This document shows, in pieces, positions 31,059 through 40,247 of a DNA stretch of 64,000 bases. The notes below the pieces were generated by a model, which saw only the letters and a program-made list of their open reading frames with translations, made no database searches and was not told the origin of the DNA. The stretch spans positions 1-64,000 of the forward strand of contig CAMVON010000005.1 of the NCBI GenBank assembly GCA_947169155.1. Direction: 5' to 3'. A program made the translations under genes and the position numbers. How positions within the stretch are numbered: position 1 is the stretch's first letter; every line of letters begins with the position of its first letter. Source of the DNA: an uncultured Clostridiaceae bacterium (lineage in GTDB: Bacteria; Bacillota; Clostridia; TANB77; CAG-465).

Positions 31059-33614
31059 ATGAGTTATGTAATAGAGAAAACAAGTAGTGAATATTCACTT
31101 ATGGGTGGAAAAGCTACTGCACTTTCAAAATTATCTAAAGCAATAGATAATATTCCAGATTTCTTTGTTGTAGCATATACAGCTTATGATAAAGATAAGA
31201 AAGAAATAATATCTGAAGCTGTTGCCGAAATTGAAGAAAGAATAAAAGATTTTACAGATGAAGACTATTTTGCTGTAAGATCTTCTGCAGGAAATGAAGA
31301 TGGTTCACAAAATTCTTTTGCAGGACAATTTGATACCTTCCTATATGTAAAAAAAGATGAAATTGTAACTAAAGTTTTAGATGTTTTTAATTCTGTATTT
31401 TCAGATAGAATTGAAACTTATCGAAAAGAAAATAATATTGAAGAAATAATGGTTCCATCTGCAGTTGTTCAAAGAATGGTAAATAGTGATAGAAGTGGAG
31501 TTGCATTTGGCGCAAATCCAGTAAGTTCAAATGTAAAAGAAATAGTAGTATCTAGTGTGTGGGGACTTGGTAGTGGTATTGTTGATGGTATTGCTACAGC
31601 AGATACTTATACAATTACTGGAAATAATATAGAAAAAAGTGTAGCAAAAAAAGATTATATGCATGTACTTCGTGATGGACAAGTTATTCAAGAAGAAGTA
31701 GGAAAAATGTACAAAGATAAACAAATACTTGCTGATGAAGAAATTTTAGCAGTTAGAGATTTAGTAAAAAAAGCAGGAGATTTCTTTGGAAGATATCAAG
31801 ATATTGAATGGGCATATGAAGGAGAAAAACTATATTTACTTCAATCTAGACCTATTACTACACTTGGTAGTGATAAAGGTGGAAAACTAAATGTTTTTGA
31901 TAACTCAAACATAGTAGAAAGCTATGGTGGTATTACCACTCCTCTTACATTTTCATTTATTCGTATGGTATATGAGAATGTATATATTGAACTATGTAAG
32001 ATTTTTAAAGTTAAACAAGAAAAGATAGAAATGAATGCTCAAATGTTTAAAAGTATGCTAGCCTTAATAGATGGACGAGTATATTATAATCTTTATGGTT
32101 GGTATGGAATTCTTTCAATGTTTCCAGGACTTGGAAGTAATAAAAAATTCATGGAATCAATGATGGGGGTAAAGGAGTCACTTCCTCAAGATTTGTTCCC
32201 AGTTCCAAAATCTACTTTTCAAGATAAACTTGGAATGATGAGTGCAGGGCTTGGACTTGTTAATGGATTTTTTAAGATTCGTAAAATGACTAAAAAATTC
32301 TATGTAAGACTAAATGATGCACTAGAAGATAAAGATTTAGATTCAATGGATTTATATGACCTTCATGACTATTATTATGAACTAGAATCTAAACTACTTC
32401 ATAGATGGGATGCACCACTTGTTAATGACTTTTTAGCAATGATATTTTATGGACAGCTAAAACAACAATGTATTGAGCTTTTCAAAGAAGAAGGAGAAAT
32501 GATACATAACGACCTTCTTTGTAATGAGGGTGGAATTATTAGTAGCGAACCTGCAAAACGTATTAAAGAGATGGCAAAAGTAGTAGCAAAAGATGATACG
32601 CTACTCGAACTACTAAGAAATCCAGATATGTTATATATACAAAAAGAACTTCCTAAATATCCAGAGTTTAACAAATTACTTAATGAATATTTAGATAAGT
32701 TCTCAGATAGATGTTTAGAAGAGTTAAAACTTGAAACATTAACTCTAAAAGATAATCCTTCAAATTTATATTCTTCAATTGCAACATTTGCAAATAGAGT
32801 AAAAACAGTAGGAATAGAAGAAATAGATGAGCGTGCAAATAGAATAGCTGCCGAGAAAAAGGTAAGAAAAAAACTAAGATTTAGAACAGCCAAAAAAGCT
32901 AAGTTTAAATTTATTCTTAAAAATGCAAGATTTACTGTTAAAAATAGAGAAAATTTAAGATTTGAAAGAACAAGATTATTTGGAAGAGTCAGAGAACTAT
33001 TCTTAAGAATAGGATTTATTCTTACTTCTATGAATGTAATTGAAGATAAAAGAGATATCTTTTATTTAGAGGTAGATGAAATACTATATTATATCGATGG
33101 AAAATCTACTACAAATAATTTAAAAGAATTAATTGAGATACGTAAGGCTCAATACCAAAAATATCATGATATGAATCCAGATGAAAGATTTTATTCATAT
33201 GGTGCAGTAAATGTTGGAAATGATTTTAAACGTGAAAAATATGCTCAAGCACAAAAAACAGTAGATGGTGAAGTTGTACTAAAAGGAATTGGTGCTTCTC
33301 CAGGTGTTGTTCGTGGTAAAGTTAGAGTAATAACTAATCCACAAAATGCAAAACTAGAACAAGGAGAAATACTTGTAGCAGAATTTACTGATCCGGGTTG
33401 GATTATGCTTTTCCCTGCAGCAAGTGGAATACTTGTAGAGAGAGGAAGTCTTCTTTCACATTCAGCAATTGTTTCTCGTGAACTTGGAATTCCAGCAGTT
33501 GTTGGTATAACTGGGCTACTAGATTCTCTTAAAACAGGAGATGAAGTAGAGCTTAATGGGCAAACAGGAGAAGTTATTAAGATAACAGAAAAAACTGAAG
33601 ATAAAGGAGAATAG
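31059..33614 (+). CDS. PEP-synthase-like/rifampin-phosphotransferase-type dikinase
   Basis: An 851-residue dikinase with three parts. Residues 1-270 are an ATP-grasp PPDK/PEP-synthase N domain (LMGGKATALSKL, YFAVRSSAGNEDGSQNSFAG, QDIEWAYEGEKLYLLQSRP). Residues about 280-755 form a long central domain not found in PEP synthase. Residues about 760-851 are the swivelling phosphohistidine domain (LKGIGASPGVVRGKV, then RGSLLSHSAIVSREL with the phosphoacceptor His). There is no C-terminal PEP/pyruvate barrel. This matches rifampin phosphotransferase-like proteins, in which the middle domain binds the acceptor. It should transfer the beta-phosphate of ATP to a small molecule or lipid made by this cluster. 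Confidence 0.82.
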   Translation: MSYVIEKTSSEYSLMGGKATALSKLSKAIDNIPDFFVVAYTAYDKDKKEIISEAVAEIEERIKDFTDEDYFAVRSSAGNEDGSQNSFAGQFDTFLYVKKDEIVTKVLDVFNSVFSDRIETYRKENNIEEIMVPSAVVQRMVNSDRSGVAFGANPVSSNVKEIVVSSVWGLGSGIVDGIATADTYTITGNNIEKSVAKKDYMHVLRDGQVIQEEVGKMYKDKQILADEEILAVRDLVKKAGDFFGRYQDIEWAYEGEKLYLLQSRPITTLGSDKGGKLNVFDNSNIVESYGGITTPLTFSFIRMVYENVYIELCKIFKVKQEKIEMNAQMFKSMLALIDGRVYYNLYGWYGILSMFPGLGSNKKFMESMMGVKESLPQDLFPVPKSTFQDKLGMMSAGLGLVNGFFKIRKMTKKFYVRLNDALEDKDLDSMDLYDLHDYYYELESKLLHRWDAPLVNDFLAMIFYGQLKQQCIELFKEEGEMIHNDLLCNEGGIISSEPAKRIKEMAKVVAKDDTLLELLRNPDMLYIQKELPKYPEFNKLLNEYLDKFSDRCLEELKLETLTLKDNPSNLYSSIATFANRVKTVGIEEIDERANRIAAEKKVRKKLRFRTAKKAKFKFILKNARFTVKNRENLRFERTRLFGRVRELFLRIGFILTSMNVIEDKRDIFYLEVDEILYYIDGKSTTNNLKELIEIRKAQYQKYHDMNPDERFYSYGAVNVGNDFKREKYAQAQKTVDGEVVLKGIGASPGVVRGKVRVITNPQNAKLEQGEILVAEFTDPGWIMLFPAASGILVERGSLLSHSAIVSRELGIPAVVGITGLLDSLKTGDEVELNGQTGEVIKITEKTEDKGE

Positions 33615-33617
33615 TTA

Positions 33618-35252
33618 ATGGAGTTTAATACTATTTGTGAACTAGTAGATAAAGCAACTACTAAATATGGTAGAAAAACATTATATAAAGCAGAAACTAA
33701 AAATATTTCATATAAGGAATTAAATGCTTTAGTAGATAGTTATGCAATAAATCTTAATTCATTAAAAGGAGAGAAAATAGGAATACTTTCTGAGAATAGA
33801 TTTGAGTGGGAAATTGCATTTTTTGCAATTTTAAAATCTGGAAATATTGTAGTTCCATTAGATAAATCATTAACTCAAGAAGAGATTCAAAATATCTCTT
33901 CTAGAGTAAATATGAAATATGTTTTTACTTCTAAAAATTATGTGGAAAAAGCTAGTGCGGTTGCAAATACAATAGTTTTTGAAAATATTAAAATAGATAC
34001 GAAAATGAAAAACATTAATTTTGCAGAAGTTAAACCAGAAGATATAGCAGTTATTTGCTTTACATCTGGTACAACAAGTAAGTCAAAAGCAGTAAGTCTT
34101 ACACATAAAAATATATGTGCAAATATTCATGGAGTTGAGAAAATTTATGATTTAACAATGGATGACACATGTCTTGCTGCAATGCCACTTTCACATGTAC
34201 TTGAAGGATTATTTAATATGTTAAATTGTATTAATGTTGGTGCAAGCAGAGCTCATATAAATGGTGTGGAAAATATAGCTGACGCACTTGGAAAATATAA
34301 AGTAACATATATGGGTGCAGTTCCTGCAGTATTAGATTATTTACTAAATTATGAAGAAGAGCTTAAACATATTGCAAAAAGAGTTAATATGTTTATGTGC
34401 GGTGGAGCAAAGTTAAATAATGAGACTGTAAATAGTTATGCAAAATTAGGAATAAAAGTAATACAAGGATATGGACTAACTGAGTGTAGTCCGGTTGTAT
34501 CTTTAGAAACAGATAAATATCATAAACTAGGATCTGTTGGAAAAGTAATTCCAGGGGTAGAAGTTACAATTAGAAATTTAGATGAGGATGGAATTGGCCA
34601 AATTGTTTTAAAAGGTGAGTCTATTGGTAATTATTTAGAAGAAAATAATAATTCTTGTCTTCAAACAGGAGATTTAGGATATATAGATGATGAGGGATAT
34701 TTGTTTATATCTGGTAGACAACAAGATATGATAGTTCTTCAAAATGGTAAAAAAGTATTTCCAGAAGAAATAGAGACATTAGTAAATAAAATAGACTTAG
34801 TAAAAGAGTCTATGGTTTATGATAATAATGGAAAAATATCAGTAGTAATAGTTTCAGATAATCTAAATAATAGAAATAAAATTGAAGAAAAGGTAAAAAG
34901 AATTAATAATTTATTACCAATATTTAAAAGAATTCAAAATGTAGAACTAAGAACTGAACCATTAGAAAGAACAACTCTTGGAAAGATAAAAAGAAATAAA
35001 GAAGTAAGTGGCAATAGAAAATTAGAAGAACTAAATGGTAGTAAAGAGGCAAAGATAATCGCAATAGTAAAAAATCAAACTAAGAAAAATGAGGTTAATT
35101 TAACAGATAGACTTTTAGAAGATTTAGGTGCTGATTCATTAGATATTGCAACAATTCTTTGCAAAGTTCAAAAGGAATTTGATGTTAAATTTACTAGAGA
35201 GCAAAAATCAGTTATAAAAAAAGTAAAGGATATTATTAGCCAGATAAAATAA
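33618..35252 (+). CDS. Acyl-AMP ligase with a C-terminal acyl carrier protein domain
   Basis: A 544-residue fusion. Residues 1-465 are an ANL-superfamily ligase (ICFTSGTTSKSKAVSLTH, VIQGYGLTECSPVVS, LQTGDLGYIDDEGYLFISGR, and the lysine-containing TTLGKIKRNK). Residues about 467-544 are an ACP with the phosphopantetheine site LGADSLDIATIL (Ser). The protein can activate an acyl chain and load it onto its own carrier domain. It lies 3 bases after the dikinase gene. With a separate acyl-AMP ligase and a GNAT-type transferase in the operon, it points to acyl transfer onto the product. A phosphopantetheinyl transferase must act from elsewhere. Confidence 0.88.
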   Translation: MEFNTICELVDKATTKYGRKTLYKAETKNISYKELNALVDSYAINLNSLKGEKIGILSENRFEWEIAFFAILKSGNIVVPLDKSLTQEEIQNISSRVNMKYVFTSKNYVEKASAVANTIVFENIKIDTKMKNINFAEVKPEDIAVICFTSGTTSKSKAVSLTHKNICANIHGVEKIYDLTMDDTCLAAMPLSHVLEGLFNMLNCINVGASRAHINGVENIADALGKYKVTYMGAVPAVLDYLLNYEEELKHIAKRVNMFMCGGAKLNNETVNSYAKLGIKVIQGYGLTECSPVVSLETDKYHKLGSVGKVIPGVEVTIRNLDEDGIGQIVLKGESIGNYLEENNNSCLQTGDLGYIDDEGYLFISGRQQDMIVLQNGKKVFPEEIETLVNKIDLVKESMVYDNNGKISVVIVSDNLNNRNKIEEKVKRINNLLPIFKRIQNVELRTEPLERTTLGKIKRNKEVSGNRKLEELNGSKEAKIIAIVKNQTKKNEVNLTDRLLEDLGADSLDIATILCKVQKEFDVKFTREQKSVIKKVKDIISQIK

Positions 35253-35272
35253 TAAAGGAGTATAAGGATAAT

Positions 35273-36187
35273 ATGAAAAAAAAGAAAATTTATAAAATAG
35301 TTTTTGTATTAATGATAATTACATTATTAACATTTATACCTCTCGTAAAAGAAAAACTAATTTTTTCTGATTCGGGTTTTGATACTAGTTATGACAGTGG
35401 AGGAAGTAGTTGGAGTTCAAGCTCTTGGGATAATGATGATAGTTGGAGTTCAAGTTCGTGGAATGATGATGACGATGACTATTATTCAAGTTCAGGTTCA
35501 TCTAGAGAAGTGACACGACTTGAAATGATTTTTATATTGTCAATATTTGTATTTTTACTAGGTATGGCTATCATACCAAATCTAATAAGTGAAATAAAGT
35601 CTAAGAAGAATTCTAAAGAAACAAAAGAAGAATTAGAAAATAAAGTTATTAAGAAAATTAGGGAATATATTCCAGATTTTGATAAAGAACAATTTATTCA
35701 AGAAGGGTATAAAATATATTTAGATGTACAAGATGCTTGGATGAATTTTGACTTAGATAAAGTAAAAAACATTGTTTCTAATGAGCTTTTAGCACAATAT
35801 GAATCTCAACTAGCCACTCTTGAAGTAAAAGGTGAACAAAATATAATGGAAGACTTTAAAATGGAGTATGCTGTTTTACAAAATGCTTTGGTTGAAAATG
35901 ATACCATAGATTTAACAGTAGTTTATTGCATTAAGTTTAAAGATTACATTATTAATCAATCAACTAAGGAAGTCTTAAGAGGAAATAAAAATAAAATTAA
36001 TACAGTTACTTATGAAATGCACTTTAGAAAAGAACTAAAAGGTGTAGATAATCATATTAAATGTCCAAATTGTGGCGCAGATGTGGATATTGTTACTAGT
36101 GCTAAATGTCCTTATTGTCATACAAAAATAGTTAGAGATAGTGGCAATTGGGTATTGACTCAAAAAAGAAATAAATATCAAAGATAG
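35273..36187 (+). CDS. Membrane protein with Tim44-like domain and zinc ribbon
   Basis: A 304-residue protein. An N-terminal membrane helix (about 7-27) is followed by a low-complexity Ser/Trp/Asp stretch, a second helix (about 85-105), then a Tim44-like domain (about 140-260) that starts YIPDFDKEQFIQEGYKIYL. The C-terminus is a zinc ribbon, CPNCG and CPYCH. The layout is that of membrane-anchored Tim44-like bacterial proteins of unknown role. It starts 20 bases after the ligase-ACP gene and ends 9 bases before its paralogue, so it is in the same operon. Confidence 0.7.
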   Translation: MKKKKIYKIVFVLMIITLLTFIPLVKEKLIFSDSGFDTSYDSGGSSWSSSSWDNDDSWSSSSWNDDDDDYYSSSGSSREVTRLEMIFILSIFVFLLGMAIIPNLISEIKSKKNSKETKEELENKVIKKIREYIPDFDKEQFIQEGYKIYLDVQDAWMNFDLDKVKNIVSNELLAQYESQLATLEVKGEQNIMEDFKMEYAVLQNALVENDTIDLTVVYCIKFKDYIINQSTKEVLRGNKNKINTVTYEMHFRKELKGVDNHIKCPNCGADVDIVTSAKCPYCHTKIVRDSGNWVLTQKRNKYQR

Positions 36188-36196
36188 GAGAAAAAT

Positions 36197-36742
36197 ATGA
36201 ACGAAGCATTAAATAATATAATTGAACAAGATAAAGATTTTAGTGAAGCCAAATTTAAGTCTAAAGTGCAAAATATGTTTGTACAAGTGAAATTATCTAT
36301 GGTGACAGGAAAAATTCAAAAAATCGACCATTTTGTTGCAGATGAAGTGTATAAAAATATAGAAGCTAAAGTGCAAAATGATATAGATAATAATAGGATA
36401 CAAATTTATGATGAATTAAATGTTGCCAATATTGAAATTATAGATGTAAGAGAGTGTGATGATCATTTTGAGATAGATGTAAGACTTTTGTCTCGTGCAC
36501 TTGAATATTATATCTCTAGAGATACAAGAAAGTATTTAAGTGGTAATAATTCTTCAAGAACTGAAAAGTATAATTTAATTACATTTTCTAAAGTTAAAAA
36601 TGCTAAAGGACTTAAAGTTTTAAGAAAATGTCCAACTTGTGGAGCAATCGTAGATATAAATAGAGATGGAAGATGTGAATACTGTCACAATATCTTTAAT
36701 TTAGAAAATTACGATTGGATTATTACAAATATGGATGTATAA
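36197..36742 (+). CDS. Soluble Tim44-like and zinc-ribbon protein, paralogue of the previous gene
   Basis: A 181-residue protein without membrane helices. The Tim44-like part (DFSEAKFKSKVQNMFVQVKL) and the ending zinc ribbon (CPTCG, CEYCH) mirror the second half of the 35273-36187 product, so the two arose by duplication. A membrane-bound and a soluble form in tandem suggests a cargo- or lipid-handling pair, but this is inference. AGGAG precedes the ATG. It is last in the operon, before a terminator. Confidence 0.68.
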   Translation: MNEALNNIIEQDKDFSEAKFKSKVQNMFVQVKLSMVTGKIQKIDHFVADEVYKNIEAKVQNDIDNNRIQIYDELNVANIEIIDVRECDDHFEIDVRLLSRALEYYISRDTRKYLSGNNSSRTEKYNLITFSKVKNAKGLKVLRKCPTCGAIVDINRDGRCEYCHNIFNLENYDWIITNMDV

Positions 36743-36751
36743 AAAATGTGT

Positions 36752-36783
36752 AAAAAGAGGGTATTTAACTACCCTCTATTTTT
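36752..36783 (+). terminator. Terminator of the lipid-like operon
   Basis: Stem AGAGGGTA/TACCCTCT with a 6-base loop, T-rich tail. Confidence 0.85.
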
Positions 36784-36807
36784 ATTATTACATTTATATA
36801 ATTTTTC

Positions 36808-36836
36808 TTGTCATTTATTCTATCTCTTGATATAAT
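36808..36836 (+). promoter_or_regulatory. Promoter of fhs
   Basis: TTGTCA, 17 bases, TATAAT, then a leader of about 55 bases. Confidence 0.8.
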
Positions 36837-36897
36837 ACAGAAGAACGAAAGATGAGAAATTTTAGAATTTATATTAAATATAAAGGGGGAATATTAT

Positions 36898-38487
36898 ATG
36901 AAAAATATTCTAGAAATAAGTAAAGGGCTAGGTATTCCAGACGATTATGTTGAATGCTACGGAAAAAACAAAGCAAAAATAACAGAAGAGTATTATGATA
37001 CTATTAAAGATAGACCAAATGCTAAATTAATACTTATGACTTCTATTAATCCAACTCCATTTGGTGAGGGAAAAACTACACAATCTATTGGACTTGGAAT
37101 GGGATTAAATAGAATAGGTAAAAAAGCAATTGTTGTACTTCGTGAACCATCTCTTGGACCTGTCTTTGGTATTAAAGGTGGAGCAATTGGAGGAGGAAAA
37201 GCAACAGTTGAACCATCTGAGGATATTAATCTTCACTTTACAGGAGATTTTCATGCAATTACTAGTGCAAATAATCTACTATGTGCAGTAATAGATAATC
37301 ACATATATTTTGGAAATGAACTAAATATAGATGTAAATAGAATAGTAATCAAAAGAGTACTAGATATGAATGAAAGATCTTTAAGACATATTGAAATTAA
37401 AGATAAAAAAGTACATTATGAAACTGGTTTTGAAATTACTGTTGCATGTGAAATTATGGCAATATGTTGTTTAGCTACAGACAGAGACAATCTTCGCGAA
37501 ATGCTTGGTAATATACTTGTTGCATACACAGTAGATGGAAAGCCAGTCTATGCTAAAGAGTTAAAAGTTGTTGGAGCTATGATGGCACTATTAAAAGATA
37601 TTTTAAAACCAAACTTAGTTCAAACAGTAGAAGAAACACCTTGTCTTGTTCATCTTGGACCATTTGCAAATATTGCTCATGGATGTAATTCAGTTGTTGC
37701 TACAAAACTTGGAATGAAAGTTGCAGATTATGTTGTAACTGAAGCTGGATTTGGTTCAGACCTTGGTGCAGAAAAATTTATGGATATTAAATGTAGAAAA
37801 GCTGGACTTAAACCAGATTTAAGTGTTATTGTTGCTACAGTTAAGGCATTAAAATATAATGGTGGAATGCCAGTAGATGAGCTATCTAATGAAGGGCTTG
37901 AATATCTAGAAAAAGGAATTGCAAATCTTGGTAAACATATTGAAAATATGAAAAAATATGGTGTACCAACTATGGTATGTATTAATAAATATACAGCAGA
38001 TACAGATGCAGAAGTTGAGTATATACGTAACTATGCTGCAGGATTTGGAGTTGAAGTAGAGATATCCAGAGCTTATGAGCTTGGTTCTGAAGGAACAGTA
38101 GATTTAGCAAATAAAGTAGTAGAGCTATTAGATACTACAACTTCAAATTATCACCCATTATATTCTACAGATTTATCTATTGAAGAAAAGATAGAAACTA
38201 TTTGTAAAGAAATATATGGAGCAGGAGAGGTAGTATATTTAGATGAAGCTAAAGAAAATATAGCCAAAGCTAAAGAATATGGCTATACAAATACTCCTGT
38301 TTGCATTGCAAAAACTCCGGCATCTTTAACAGATGATGCAAAAGTTTTAGGTTGTCCAAAAGACTTTACTATCACTATTAGAGATATTAAAATAAATAGT
38401 GGTTCAGGATTTATAGTTGCATATGCTGGAAGTATTATGACTCTTCCTGGTCTTGGAAGACACTCAAGATATGAGAGCTACGAGTAA
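36898..38487 (+). CDS. fhs: Formate-tetrahydrofolate ligase
   Basis: A 529-residue enzyme, slightly shorter than the usual 555 because of a short N-terminus. It has the P-loop NPTPFGEGKTTQSIG, the REPSLGPVFGIKGGA(I)GG region, EDINLHFTGDFHAI, and EAGFGSDLGAEKF, all specific to FTHFS. It makes 10-formyl-tetrahydrofolate from formate, ATP and tetrahydrofolate. The one-carbon unit feeds purine synthesis or, in acetogens, the Wood-Ljungdahl methyl branch; no other genes of that pathway are in the window. AAAGGGGGAA precedes the ATG. Confidence 0.95.
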   Translation: MKNILEISKGLGIPDDYVECYGKNKAKITEEYYDTIKDRPNAKLILMTSINPTPFGEGKTTQSIGLGMGLNRIGKKAIVVLREPSLGPVFGIKGGAIGGGKATVEPSEDINLHFTGDFHAITSANNLLCAVIDNHIYFGNELNIDVNRIVIKRVLDMNERSLRHIEIKDKKVHYETGFEITVACEIMAICCLATDRDNLREMLGNILVAYTVDGKPVYAKELKVVGAMMALLKDILKPNLVQTVEETPCLVHLGPFANIAHGCNSVVATKLGMKVADYVVTEAGFGSDLGAEKFMDIKCRKAGLKPDLSVIVATVKALKYNGGMPVDELSNEGLEYLEKGIANLGKHIENMKKYGVPTMVCINKYTADTDAEVEYIRNYAAGFGVEVEISRAYELGSEGTVDLANKVVELLDTTTSNYHPLYSTDLSIEEKIETICKEIYGAGEVVYLDEAKENIAKAKEYGYTNTPVCIAKTPASLTDDAKVLGCPKDFTITIRDIKINSGSGFIVAYAGSIMTLPGLGRHSRYESYE

Positions 38488-38509
38488 AAAACTCTTAAAA
38501 ATATACATA

Positions 38510-38548
38510 AAGTGAAGACTTTAATATATAAAGTCTTTACTTTTTTTT
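38510..38548 (+). terminator. Terminator of fhs
   Basis: Thirteen-bp stem AAGTGAAGACTTT/AAAGTCTTTACTT (one G-T), 7-base loop, seven T. Confidence 0.9.
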
Positions 38549-38596
38549 ACTTTTATTATATCATTATAAGTAGCTAGGATAAGAGAGGTAATTATT

Positions 38597-40078
38597 ATGC
38601 AAGTAAAAGTAATAATGCAAAAAGAAAATGAGAATACATTAGCAAATGCTATTTCACAAAGTCTACAAGAAAATGCTAAAAAAGCATATTTTTTTATTGG
38701 TAATTTTAAAGAAACTGGATACAAAATAATAGAAGAAGACTTAATAGACATTAAGACCAAACTATATTTTGCAATAGGTATAGATAAAAGAACTACTACA
38801 AGAAGTATGTTAGAGGGATTATTAAATTATACAGATGATGTATATTTTTATTCTAATAACAATATTAATGAATATGTATCAAATATTTGTGTATTTGAAT
38901 ATGCAGATAGAGCATATATGTTTGTTAGTGGTTCAAATATCTCTGAAAGTGGTATTACAACAGATTTATCTTTATATACAAAGATTACATATGATTTAAA
39001 AAATGCTACAGATAAAGCAGAGTATAAAGACCAAATAAAAATGATGTTAAAAGAAGTAGAAGAAGCTGAGTTTACTAAACTAGATAAGAAAACAATATTA
39101 AGTTTGGTAGAAAATAAGGAAATATTCTCAACAAGACAATATAATCATTCAGTAATGAGTATATCTGAACTTCTTGGTAAGAAAGATAAACCAGAAGAGA
39201 GTAAAAAAGAAGAAACTAAAGAAGTTGCAGAAGATGTATATAAAGCAGATGTTGAAATTCCAAAAGTAGACTTAAGTGGCTCAGATATTTCAATAGATAT
39301 AGATATTCCAGAAGTCGAAGTTGAAGATAAAAAAGATGAACTTGCAATAGATTACGTTGAAGATAAAATAAAAATACCTGAAGGTATCGAATCATATGAA
39401 GAATATGGTGAGGAAGAAAAAACAAAACCTGAACCAAAAGAAGATAAAATAGATGAGAATAATGAATTATATGATGCTTCTATGGCAAACGATGATGTGG
39501 ATTTTTCTGAAACTTTAGATATTAATGATATGCTATTTTCTAAAGCAGATGTAAAACTTGATGTTAAAGCTTCAAAAACTAAAAAGAAAAAAGTAGAAAA
39601 GAAGGAAGATCAAGTAGTTAGTTCAAAAAAGATTAATTTAAATAATGTTACAAATTTAATATTTGAAACAGGTGCAAAAAATGCTAAAGAAGAGGATTCA
39701 ATTAAAGTACCAAATCAAGTAAAATTAATGATTCCAGATTTCTTTGGTTTAGATGATGCAGAAAGTGAAGATGTAAATGGTACATTATATAAAGTTAAAC
39801 ATATATCTTTAGAGATTGTTGATGCAAAAGAAAATAAAACATATAAAGATGATGATGCTAAAATAATGTATAAACCAAAACAATCATTTTTAACTTATGT
39901 AAGTAGTATGTTAAAGAATGTAGATTATGCTGAAGAAGATATTATTAGAATTAATAAACTAAGTGATAACGAATATGTTATTGAAGTAATAAATAAGAAA
40001 ATGCAAGAATATAAAGTTTGGGCAAAACTATGCAACCAAAACTTTAGAGCATCAACTAAAAAGTTTGGTGTAATGTAA
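38597..40078 (+). CDS. Protein with a degenerate PLD-like N-terminus and an acidic central region
   Basis: A 493-residue protein. Residues 1-150 look like a phospholipase D-type fold (FEYADRAYMFVSGSNISESGI is similar to the second half of a PLD motif), but the HxK residues needed for catalysis are missing. Residues about 195-345 are a low-complexity, acidic, repetitive linker (many Glu, Asp, Lys). Residues about 350-493 form a separate folded domain (VPNQVKLMIPDFFGLDDAE, then YVIEVINKKMQEYKVW). No whole-length family is recognised. AGAGAGG precedes the ATG. It stands alone between two terminators. Confidence 0.65.
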   Translation: MQVKVIMQKENENTLANAISQSLQENAKKAYFFIGNFKETGYKIIEEDLIDIKTKLYFAIGIDKRTTTRSMLEGLLNYTDDVYFYSNNNINEYVSNICVFEYADRAYMFVSGSNISESGITTDLSLYTKITYDLKNATDKAEYKDQIKMMLKEVEEAEFTKLDKKTILSLVENKEIFSTRQYNHSVMSISELLGKKDKPEESKKEETKEVAEDVYKADVEIPKVDLSGSDISIDIDIPEVEVEDKKDELAIDYVEDKIKIPEGIESYEEYGEEEKTKPEPKEDKIDENNELYDASMANDDVDFSETLDINDMLFSKADVKLDVKASKTKKKKVEKKEDQVVSSKKINLNNVTNLIFETGAKNAKEEDSIKVPNQVKLMIPDFFGLDDAESEDVNGTLYKVKHISLEIVDAKENKTYKDDDAKIMYKPKQSFLTYVSSMLKNVDYAEEDIIRINKLSDNEYVIEVINKKMQEYKVWAKLCNQNFRASTKKFGVM

Positions 40079-40088
40079 AATAGGCATG

Positions 40089-40121
40089 AAAAAGGAGTGT
40101 TTTTTAAACACTCTTTTTTTT
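40089..40121 (+). terminator. Terminator after the PLD-like gene
   Basis: Stem AAAGGAGTGTTT/AAACACTCTTTT, loop TTT, T run. Confidence 0.88.
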
Positions 40122-40247
40122 AATAAACCCCCTAAACATTTTAGCAGATCCTTTTATATCCTAGTCTTATGGCTTGTTATATATTTTTGTATAAAGATAT
40201 TTGTATCTTTATAATAATTTTCATATTCAATGAACTTTCATTAAATA

